A stretch of DNA of 64,000 nt, from assembly GCA_030544215.1 (NCBI GenBank), contig JARZZO010000012.1, forward strand, positions 39,037,194-39,101,193. The letters run 5' to 3'. Each line of letters opens with the position of its first letter. Positions within the stretch are counted from its first letter, which is position 1. A model generated the notes under the pieces. That model saw nothing but the letters and a program-made list of their open reading frames with translations. It was not told where the DNA came from and ran no database searches. Made by a program: the position numbers and the translations under genes. Origin of the DNA: Zantedeschia hybrid cultivar (lineage: Eukaryota; Streptophyta; Magnoliopsida; Alismatales; Araceae). Shown here one piece after another: positions 12,130-22,168 of this stretch.

Positions 12130-14555
12130 TCAATGAATGGTGGTGTTTAATTTGGGAGGTGACAAGGCACTAGGTCCAGATGGTTTTCCACTGGCTTTTT
12201 TCTGAAGTTTCTGGGATCTGGTGAGAACTGATGTCACACATGCTTTAAGTGAATGGTTCACCAGGAGTAGAGGAGGGGAATTTGTTAATCAGGCATTCAT
12301 TGTGCTGTTTAGGTATGAAGGATAATGTGGTTGAGCTTAGGGATTTTAGACCAATCAGCCTATTAAATGGAGTCTACAAAATTTTCACTAAAGTATTGAC
12401 TACTCGTCTGGGTTAAGGTGTTGGGTAAGCTCATTGATGATTACCAACAAAATTTTGTGCCAGGAAGGAGGATTTTCGATGCTTTTCTTATCGCACATGA
12501 TCTTGTATTCCGTGAAGCAGAGCAGAAAGGAAGGGGTGCTCATTAAACTGGATTTTCACAAGGCATATGATTGAGTATCATGGCAGTGTCTTTGGAATGT
12601 GTTGCAAATGCATGATTTTCCGGACAGATGGATAGATTTGTTGAAAGATTTTCTGTCCTCAGCTTCTTTTTCTATGATTATCAATCAAAATGTGAAAGGA
12701 TTCTTCAAAAGCACAAGGGACTTGGACAGGGTGATCCGCTATCACCTTATTTATTTTGGTTGCCAGTGTTCTCAGCAAGATGTGTCAAAAAGCAGAATCA
12801 GCTAGATGGATTAGGAGTCTCAGTGCTTAGAACATCATTCTCTCTCTCTCACATGCAATATGCAGATGACACATTAATTTTCGTGGAAGGTGGAGTGGAG
12901 CTTGTGAGGAATATGCTGTTTATTTTGAAGCACTTCGAGTTTACTTCTGGGTTGAAAATTAATTACAACAAAAGTTCTCTCGTGGGGATAAATATGGATG
13001 AGAACACTATCACAGAGTGTGCTGAGGTTTTATGTTGCAAGGTGGAACAGTTGCCTATTCTTTACTTGGGTTTACCTTTGCATTATACAGCTACTAAAAG
13101 GAAAGATTGGGGTGTTGTGAATGACAAGATGAAGAAGAAGTAGCTTTATGGAAAGCTAGAAATCTGAGCCTGAGAGGCAGAATTACTTTACTGAACTTGG
13201 TTTTATCAGCCATTCCTATTTATTACATGTTGGTGTTCGTCGTCCCGAAGGCCGTTATTCGGGAGATGGATCGTGTCCGAAGAAATTTCTTATGGGGAGG
13301 AAGATCAGACAGGCTCTTAAGGGCATTCCTTTGGTAACATGGAATACGGTGTGCCAGCCAACAAACAAGGGAAGCTTGGGAGTAAAAAATCTGAAATATA
13401 TGAACTTAGCATTGCTGGGGAAGTGGCTTTGAGGCATTCTTTCTGATGATGTTCAGTTGTGGCAGAATATTGTTAAATGCAAATACTATGCGCAGAATGG
13501 GAAATTTTAATTGAGTTGCAATCCTCAGTCAACCTTTTCACCTGTATGGAAAGGAATTTTACACTCTTCAGCATGGGTGGTCAAGTATGTTAACATTCGG
13601 ATAGGGAATGGTCAGGATACTTATTTCTGGTTCAACAAATGGATGGGTGTCTTTACTATGAAGGACCCAGGTATCAGCAGATCTTCAATGTGGCAGTGCA
13701 TAAATGGCTTTTGTCAAGGAAATGTATCATGCTGATTGGAGAGAGCACAGTGGAGTGTTATCCTTAGGAGAAATTTGATAGATCAAGAAGTTGATGAACA
13801 TGTCATGTTACTAAAGGATTTGTCACAGATTGTAGTCACACCGGATGTGAAGGATAAAGTAGTTTGGTTAAAGAACAATGGATGTTTCTCGGTTAAATCT
13901 CTCTACAGTTTGATAGAAGGGGATTTGCTTTCACACCCTTCTTTTCAAGAGATGTGGAAAGTTAAATCTCCATTAAAAGCAAGAGGTTTTATGTGGCTTT
14001 TATTTCAGAAGAGGATAGTTACAAAAGTCTACAGAAGATAGTGGGCAACGGATGCTGATAAGCAATGTGTGCTTTGCAGGAGGTTTGATGAGGATGTGGA
14101 CCATTTATTTATTCAATGTGAAGTGGCCAAGGATGTTTGGAGGATTGTATCAGATTTGATAGGATTCCACTGTAAGTTCCGGCAGATTCAAGATATGTGG
14201 AATTGCTTTAAGTCTCTCCGGATTTCAGGAGAAAATAAAGTTCAGCACAAGGTGTTCCAAATGCTCCCTCATGCTGTTTGCTGGAGTTTGTGGAGGCAAC
14301 GGAATGACTGCATATCAGAGGACACAATTGTTATACTGAGAATATGTGCATTCAGGCTTTTTCCTTTTTGTTTCACTGGAGTAGATTCATCTTGGGTGTT
14401 TCACTTGAGGACTGGTCTAAGTTTATAAAGACCATGTAGGTTTTGTTTGTTTTCTGTCTTTACGTGTAGAGGAATCTCTCCTCTTCTGTTTTGGATGTAC
14501 TACCTCTATTTATCTAATAAAATTGGTAGTACATACCACAAATTTTTCAGAAAAA
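12130..14555 (+). pseudogene. Second sense L1-type LINE, 5'-truncated within the reverse transcriptase
   Basis: Begins within the reverse transcriptase (GGDKALGPDGFPLAFF near 12150) and continues through LIKLDFHKAYD (about 12540), GLGQGDPLSPYLFW (about 12720), the catalytic MQYADDTLIFVEGG (about 12855) and LPILYLGLPLHYTATKRKDW (about 13050). RNase-H/zf-RVT-like sequence follows: NGCFSVKSLYSLIEG, VKSPLKARGFMWLLF and CRRFDEDVDHLFIQC (13870-14130). Stops break the frame at about 12205, 12575 and 13141. Its 3' end (CTCTATTTATCTAATAAAAT, then TGGTAGTA) matches the end of the L1 at 41460-44390, so the two are one family. Confidence 0.8.
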
Positions 14556-14559
14556 AGAT

Positions 14560-15345
14560 AATTCTCATTGGAGAAGGTTGTCTTACCCTCTCCCTCCAAT
14601 CTCCTCCCCCCATCCTTTTCTCTCCCCCTCTCCTTCTTAGTGTACTTGTCACCCCTAACCATGCGAGTGATAGCCATCTGCTATCTTCTTTGAATTTTAG
14701 AGAAGATTTGTCTGACATCCTTCTCCAATATGTGAAAAGCAATTCCCACCTTAGCAGCCGCTTCCTTGGCCTGCTCTTTTGTGAGATGACCCACCCTAGG
14801 TAACAACTCTTTTATCTCCTCTGTCTAGGTCCCTAATCCCCTTCAGCTCTGCTTCAGATAGCTCCTCCGCTGCCTGGGATCTTCAAGGAGAAGTCTTAGG
14901 CTCATCCGCCACCCGAGTCTCAGGGAGTGATTCTTGGACCATGGAGGGGGACCCCTCTAGTCCAATGTGATCACATCCAATGCGGTGGGATAGACCACCC
15001 TGTTCCTCTTTGAGCTGGCTCCCAACGTCACTGGCCTCCTCCTCAATCAAGTCAGCCACCATCTTTTCTTCTTGATCATTAATGGAGCGGAGGAGGGAGA
15101 AAAAAAACAGGACAGGGACTAATGCAATAAAAGCATTTAGTCAATCTATGCTGACCCACATCAACATGATTAATGCAATAAAATTCAAAGAAGATGACAG
15201 ATGGCTATTGCTCACATGGTTAGGGGTGACAAGTCCATTAAAAAGGAGAGGGGGAGAGAAGAGGATGGGGGAGGAGATTGGAGGGAGAGGGTAAGACAGC
15301 CTTCTCCGATGAGAATTATCATCTGGAATGTTAGAGGGGTGTACG
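14560..15345. repeat. L1-derived inverted repeat (arms about 150 bp)
   Basis: Left arm 14560-14705 and right arm about 15178-15330 are imperfect reverse complements: GATAATTCTCATTGGAGAAGG against CCTTCTCCGATGAGAATTATC, and CACCCCTAACCATG against CATGGTTAGGGGTGA. The right arm reads into MRIIIWNVRGV, the start of an L1 endonuclease, so the arms come from an L1 5' region. The spacer (14706-15177) reads on the minus strand as a broken, acidic ORF1-like segment (AAEELSEAELKGIRDLD). The transcript could fold into a long hairpin. Confidence 0.7.
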
Positions 15346-15490
15346 TGAGGGAGAAAAAAAAACGGGATAAGGACTAATGCAAAAGCATTTAGGATGCAAT
15401 ATGTCTTTGATCAGGAAGGTATTGGTGCAATAAAAGGAGGACATGGACTATGCAATAAAAGCATTTAGTCAATCTATGTTGACCAGCATC
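15105..15490. repeat. Dispersed copies of a GCATTTAGTCAATCTATG motif
   Basis: GGACTAATGCAATAAAAGC, then ATTTAGTCAATCTATGCTGAC and CATCAACATG, occurs at about 15114-15170. It recurs at about 15436-15496 (GGACTATGCAATAAAAGC, then ATTTAGTCAATCTATGTTGAC and CATCAACATG) and partially at 15376. ACTAATGC and GCATTTAGT form a small imperfect palindrome in each copy. Confidence 0.6.
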
Positions 15491-18377
15491 AACATGTCTT
15501 TGATCATCTCCTGTTGAGTCTCCATTTTACCATCATCATCATCATCTCCTTCATCAGTTTCATCAGTTGGTTCATCTCTATTCCTAGACAAGTCCATATC
15601 AGAGACCGGATCATGATCATGAAGGTGAGTAGACTCTGAAGATGATTCAAGAATTTTATGTGTGGCCATATCCACATCAGTGCCTGCCTCTTGTGTTGTA
15701 CTACAGCTCTCCTGTAATGGTCGGCCATCTTCTCCATCCATGGTGTTACTTGCAAATCCATTCAGCATATGGATTCTCCTGGTCGTTCATGTCATTTTCA
15801 ACAAATAACATAAAATAATCAAGTGGATCATCCTTAAGATCACCCCTATGTCCATGATCAGCCTCCATTCTCTTGTCTTTAGCTTTATGTTGCAATGACA
15901 ATATGCCAACTTCTTCAGCTTTAGATATGATAGCCTATTTCTAAGCTTTGTTTGCATCAATGCAAATTGCTCATATCTTGTACACAATGTGAATTTGATG
16001 CATTTTGTGATAAAATTCTAACTGCAAGTTGCCTCAATGTTAGTGTATCATTTCTATACATCTTTCACCATTCACCTGAAAATTTATAATCTGAAAGTTG
16101 TAAATAATGAATTGCCTGTGGGAATTACATGCAGGAGATTCATAATTACTAACCTGGCCACGTGGTTTTCTTGTTTGCTATAGCATTCTGTCCCAAGCAT
16201 GGCCAATGTATCTCTAAACTTGACGCTCTGTAAAATAAAAGTATGTTTAATTATATGACCTATATCTATATAAATAGATAAATAAATGTATAATTTATTA
16301 ACAGTATTAGCTTATTCCCAAATTGAGTCTCCCTTTTGATCTTGGAAGCAGCTTATAAAACACTTCATGTGCAGCCTATAAGTGTTCGATCATCTCCCAA
16401 ACATTCTTTATACTGGTACTTCGGATTGAGAAAGTATGTTGATAATATTAGATAAAATAATAAATAAAATCAATAATTATATAGTTAATATGATAATGTG
16501 GTAACTTTTAAGTTAATAACAAAAATTGTAGACACTCACAAGCTTTGTAAATAGGTGCATTGACTGATTTTAACCATCTATCTTCAATTATCTTATGCAC
16601 CCAGTTGGGGCTGTAAGTGGGCCGGGTATGGGTATACCCAGACCCAAAATACACGAATGCAGGCCTAAAACCAGATCCATTAATATTCTTGGGTAAATGA
16701 GTGTGTTAACAGGTCTGCCTCTCTTTTGTTGAAATTACACTTTGAATCAGTTTTAAAAGAAACTTTGTATAATTTGTTCTCTCTGCAATTGAAAATGGGC
16801 CCACTTTCAGGCCTGATTTACAAAAAAATATTTTTAAGAATTTAAACTAACAAGAACTAACAATCTGTTATCGGGTTACTGGGTATACCCAGAGCCAAAC
16901 TTACAGGGTCTAACAGGTTGAGTCCCAGGTCTCATACCTGTTTTGACAGCCCTGCATCCAAGTATAATTTTTTGGAGAAGAGACTTTGATGCGTGGCTTC
17001 ATAATAATCATGACATGGTATACAGAACTCATGCTTGGATATCTATCTGTATCCGTGACCGTGAAAACTTGATATATAGGATTGATAATCTTAAGTGAAT
17101 CTCGTGTAAAATCCCAAAACATTGTAGTAGTAATGTTCTTTACGTGTCTCCCTACTAAGTTGCTACTGAAAGCAAAATTTGACCATTTTGAAGTTTGATC
17201 TAAGGAAGAAGCTTTATAAGCTATCCTTTTCACATAACAAATTTTGAAGGGCTAGGTAATTTGTTGCAAACTAAATCTTGAACACAAGAGTCTTGCACTA
17301 GATCTACTACCCAATTATGATTGTATATGAATCCTGTGATAGTCCGGCCCGTGTCCACAGTTTTTTTGACTATGCTATTTTTTGCCTCATATTTAAACAT
17401 TGAATGTATGCAATGAGCTGTACATGGAGTCTCAACGGGATTGGACTCTTCAACAAATTACCAACCTTTTTTATAACTGCTTGCATTGTCAATGACAATT
17501 TGTACAACTCTTCTTTTCTTAATTTCTTTGATTTTATCGTCCATCAATTCCATGATGTACTGATGGTTCTTCTCTTTACCTGTGGCATTAATAGAATTTA
17601 AAAATACACGCCTCACACTGTAAACATAAAGTTAATAATTGGCATTCTCGTAGGTCCAGCCCATGCATCACATAAAAGAGAACAACCTGTACATCCTAGG
17701 GTGGCTTTAATTTTTTTACATTTGCTTGCATCTCTGTTACTAATTGATCTAGATATTCTCCAAGGATTTCTTTGGGGGTTGGTGGAAGGACTACACAACC
17801 AAGTTGTTGTGCTTCCGTGATCATATATTTAAAATGATAATCTCCAGCAATATGAGCAGGAATGTGATTAAAACTGAAGAACTTGGACATCATTCTGCAT
17901 AGAGACTTCTTAGTGGCCTCTTAGACAACATTGTTTCAATCTGTTGTTGCTTTGTATCATTTGATTTATACAATCTAGCCTCAATTCTTCGCTCAAACAT
18001 TCCCACATTAGTATTGTGAGAAATGAACTTTTTTATACTTTGCCTTCTTTCTACTACCACTGCCTCTTGCACCAACTCCACTCACTTGTTGAGCTGCTTG
18101 GGCATGACATCCCTCACGTTCCATTTCATCAATTTGTCATCTAGCTTCAATAACAAACTTTGCAATCAACGTTGTCTTTGAGCTTCTTGATCGTGCTCTT
18201 CAAAATCATATGATGCTTTTTTTCCTCCTTACAGTCTTTGCCCATTTGACGCAATTCCTCTGTAACCCTTTCCTTGGTCACTTTTGCCTTCATTGTTTCC
18301 ATCCTTTTTTTTGGCTGATTCTTTCCTTGTCTCTTGTGTATAAATGAGGGCTCATTTGATCCGTACCCTATACACAT
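15490..18377 (-). pseudogene. hAT-3: decayed hAT transposase of a third type
   Basis: Minus-strand remnant. From the right: 18081-17890 (FERRIEARLYKSNDTKQQQI); 17893-17600 (FSFNHIPAHIAGDYHFKYMI, PPTPKEILGEYLDQL, LLCDAWAGPTRMPIINFM: DUF659 start); about 17590-17400 (degenerate VTDN region); 17233-16970 (NPIYQVFTVTDTDRYPSM); 16603-16540 (HKIIEDRWLKSVNAPIY); 15987-15850 (FALMQTKLRNRLSYLKLKKL: dimerisation domain); then an acidic tail to about 15490 (DDDDD). A MITE interrupts it at 16604-16952, and the right side stops at the RTE LINE. Numerous stops. Terminal inverted repeats not found. Confidence 0.7.
16604..16952. mobile_element. 349-bp non-autonomous hAT-like MITE inside hAT-3
   Basis: Left end GTTGGGGCTGTAAGTGGGCC, right end CCTGTTTTGACAGCCC (complement GGGCTGTCAAAACAGG): GGGCTGTMA-type hAT ends. 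Subterminal GGGTATACCC palindromes lie near both ends. The flanking 8-bp direct repeats are TGCACCCA (16596-16603) and TGCATCCA (16953-16960). Removing the insert rejoins the hAT-3 frame (...NYTWM|HKIIEDRW...). Confidence 0.8.
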
Positions 18378-20500
18378 ACTCAACTCAACCAATCTTTAAT
18401 CTCAAATAATTAGGGTCGGCTATATGGATTCTCTGTCTCCACTCTAAATGATTTTGGGCTACCTCTTCTGAAAGGTTTAAATCTTCCAAATCATATTGTA
18501 CTACCCTCTTCCAAGTTAATCTAGGTCTACCCTTTCCTTTCTTTCCCTCCTCTATCTTAATATGCTCCATTTTGCTAACTGGAGCCTCCCTAGGTTTACG
18601 CCTAACATGCCCAAATCATCTTAGTCTCCTTTCTTTCAATTTGTCCTCAATTGGTACCACTCCTACCTTTTCTCTAATATACTCATTACGAATTTTATTT
18701 AGCCTAGTATGTCTGCATCCACCTTAACATTCTTATCTCGACAACACTCATCTTGGAGACTTGTTGTCCCTTTATCGCTCAACACTCGCTATCATATAAC
18801 AGTGCAAATCTTATCGCTGTACGGTGGAATTTTTCTTTCAGTTTTGTTGGGATCTTGCGGTCACACAAGACTCCCGTGGCATGTCTCCACTTTACTCATC
18901 ATGTTTTAATCCTATGGCTAAAATCCTCCTCATCGCACCCTCCTTTTTAGAGAATCAAACCAAAATATTTGAAATGGATGCTTTGGGGTATTGTCATCCC
19001 ATCCAAGTTAACTCCCTCCTTTTCGTTTATCCGACCTTTACTAAACTTATACTGCATGTTGTAACGACCCGCCACCATATAATCGGGGACCCGATTACTA
19101 AATGGGTACCGCACCATTATCTTCGGGTTTACACCTAGATCTGAAACAACACGTCTGGAGGAATAAGTGTTAAACATGACTAAATATAACAATCTTACGG
19201 ACCACAAGAAATGTCCAAATGCGCAGAAGCACAATATCAATGTCCGTATGTAGTCCAACAACAATTACATAGTTCACAGAAATTAAATATGAACATGTAA
19301 AAGAAAAAGTACAACAACAATCGGGGCATACCCCAGAACCGAGATAGCTGTTGGCTCGCACATCAAGAAGAAAATCACATGCCAACCCTCGTTGAGAGGT
19401 TCACATCTGAAAAACTAGGGACTGAGCTATGCCAAAATTGGGCTCAGTAGGGATCACCCGATCCCCACCTCCCGGAAACACATACTAGGCAATCGCAGAA
19501 GTAAAGGAAAACTGTAAACGAAAGTAGTAAAGCTACAGCCCCAATGACGAAAGTCAACGAGAAGAAACCACAGCTTTAAAGATTCCTAAATTCCATTGCA
19601 CGATATGAAATATATGCATTTGTAAATGCAACATGCACAATTATAAAGCAACTCAAGCAACCCAACTAAATACCGGAGTTCATACCAACGATTCGGTTAA
19701 ACACAAACCACACAGTCAAACGCGAACAAACGACGACTCACAACACCACCAACATACGCTTGTCCGCCCGTACGAGCTTCGGCCATCGTAGGATGAGGCA
19801 GTGAGTCAAATTAGGACTAACTGGGACTAGTGTATCACCACCACCCAGTTACGTGTGCGCACAAGCAGTCGAAACCACTGTCCTATCGACTGGATTTTCT
19901 TCCACGCCTGGCCTAGGCGCTACACGAGGACCCTAGAGACCGATGAAATCCCCTCAAGCCGAAGCTCTAGGGAGAACCCATAACCCTAACCTTCCAGATT
20001 ACATCAGGGCAAAGGGCGAATGGGTATACACCTGTAACCTTGATATCTCAGGTTACATCAGACTCAGTGGCGAATAGGTACACTTCTAGCAGCATCACAT
20101 CCGGCTCCACAGTAAGAAAGACCAAAAATTACCACAACAAATTAGGAAAACACCGACCCGCTGGGACAGAACAACAACCCCTCAGATAGCGCATTGACTA
20201 CTCCGGCCTGTCTAGCTCAGGTGGTTCTGTCTCATCCCAACCATAAGTGACATACTGACATGTACCACTCTTACACCGGTATAACGTCACTATCACACCG
20301 ACACTATGTCACTCTCACACCGACACAAGGTGTCAAACACAAACTCCGGTTGTTCTAGGGCCACGAGTGCATAAACACACAATGCGATTCCGATCACATA
20401 GAAATCACCGCTCCCAATCTATGATTTCAAACATGCATTTAACAAAATTGTCTAACAATATACACACATATTAATTACAGGAATTAATGGGGCTCTGGCT

Positions 20501-20735
20501 TGAATCGCGTCGCCCGTGGCCGACATCATTCAAGTCCTAAATTGGTTTCCCAGAAACTGGCTTCGGGAGATAAGGGACCTGGGCCTAAATCGCGTTGCCC
20601 ATAGTCGACACCATTTAAATGGCGTCACTTGGTTGCGACGCCATTTAACGTCCGAAAATCGAACTGCCCTCTGGCACCTGGGCGTAAATCGCGTCGCCCA
20701 TGGCCGACACGATTTGCATCGCCCTAGCCCGACGT
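20501..20735. repeat. Cluster of about 30-bp palindromes in the solo LTR
   Basis: Near-palindromes of one consensus lie at 20501-20532, 20587-20616, 20617-20646 (perfect 10-bp arms AAATGGCGTC/GACGCCATTT) and 20686-20715 (AAATCGCGTCGCC, centre CCATGG). A fifth lies apart at 21393-21424 (TGAATCGCGTCG...CGACGCCATTCA). Each could form a hairpin or a dimeric binding site. Function unknown. Confidence 0.75.
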
Positions 20736-20899
20736 TATTTAGCGCCCGATACAGGATTTCCTTCCGACCTCCCCCGAGCCACAATATGGGATTTCCTCTC
20801 CCAAATCGCCCCAATACGCCAAAGGTAGGGAGAATCCAAATAACCATATTGAAAATACACCAATCTCCATTTCATAAAAATGAGCATTCCCATCAACTT

Positions 20900-20920
20900 C
20901 CCCCCCCCCCCCCCCCCCCC
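20900..20920. repeat. Poly(C) run of 21 bases followed by GCGCGC
   Basis: Homopolymer within the solo LTR. The exact length may be unreliable in an assembly. Confidence 0.9.
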
Positions 20921-22168
20921 GCGCGCTTAAACATGCTCATTCTTCCTAAAATCCTCATATTTCCATAACATGCTCCAAAGCGGGAAATCATGGTTTAAAT
21001 CAACGAATAACGTACAAGGATCGTCTTCCTACCGGTGACTTGAACTTCTCCTAGTTCTTTGCCGCCGAACCGCTACACTGTAAACTGTTGCTGTGGACGC
21101 TGTTACTCCACCGGGACGTCGACTGCTGTTCGGAGAGTGAAGTGTCTCGGAGGAGATGGTGATAGTAGTGGTGAGAGGTAGAGACGTGTTAGAGTGGTGG
21201 AAGAGAAAGAAGAGGAAGGAGAAGGGAAGGGGGAAACGGAGGGTGTCAGAGAGAGGGAAGAGAAAGAGAATGAAGGAGAGAATGAGAGAGAAGAAGGGTG
21301 GCTCGGTGCGTCAAATCGAATCACGTTAAATTGCGTCATTTCCAGACGATGCCAATCTGACGATGAGACAGAGTTATATATTGGTAGATCTCTGAATCGC
21401 GTCGACCATGTGCGACGCCATTCAGACGACAAGACCGGAGTCGTACGCACGCGCCTCGATGCCTGACCATGCGTCCCAACAACATGGTTCCTAAATCGTG
21501 CCCCCCAAGCTCACAAGAGCTCAAGTCAAAGAGTTAGACTCCGAAACCGACCCGATAGCCAAATCCGAAATCTCAGTCCTTACACATGTATTCTGTCTTA
21601 ATTCTACTTAATCTGAAATCCTTAGACTCTAAGGTGCTCCTCTAAAGCTCTAGTTTTCTATTGACTCCCTCTTGCGTCTCATCTATCAACACAATATCAT
21701 CTGCAAACATCACACACCACGGAATGTCTTCTTGTATATCCTTTGTTAAATCATCCATAACTAATACGAAAATGTAAGGATTTATTACTGATCCTTGATG
21801 CACTCCAACAGAAATAGAGAAATATCTTGTTTCCCCTCCAACCGTGCAGACACTAGTAGTTGCTCCTTCATACTTGTTTTTTAATACTTGTATGTACCTA
21901 GTAGATATCTTCTTGCGCTTCAACACCCACCACAAGACATCTCTTGGAACTCTATCATAGGTCTTCTTCAAATCAATGAACACCATATATAGATCTTTCT
22001 TCATATATTTATATTTCTCTATTAAGCTCCTAATGAGAAAGATAGCTTCTATAATTGATCAATCTGGCATAAAGCCGAATTGATTGGTCGAGATAGTTGT
22101 GTCACAACGTAAAAGATGTTTCACATCTCTCTCCCACAACTTCATAGTATAACTCATGAGCTTGATTC

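Larger units (their letters stand above)
19060..21584. mobile_element. 2,525-bp solo LTR inserted in RTE-1
   Basis: Starts TGTAACGACCCG and ends CAGTCCTTACA, with TG...CA termini. It is flanked by perfect 5-bp target duplications, CATGT at 19055-19059 and 21585-21589. Without the insert, RTE-1 reads GCATGTATTCTGTCTTA, as RTE-2 does at about 27424. No internal coding domain is present, so unequal recombination left a solo LTR. The length and TGTAACGACCC start suggest Ty3/gypsy. Open frames inside (20516-20968, 21194-21466 and complements) are GC-rich or purine-rich shadows. Confidence 0.88.

Noticed and set aside
20516..20968. 150-codon open frame, and complementary frames at 20530-20847
   Set aside because: Lies in the solo LTR over the palindrome cluster and a poly(C) run; composition artefact.
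21103..21466. Glu/Arg-rich plus frame and Ser/Pro-rich minus frame
   Set aside because: Both come from one purine-rich tract in the LTR leader; no homologous domain.
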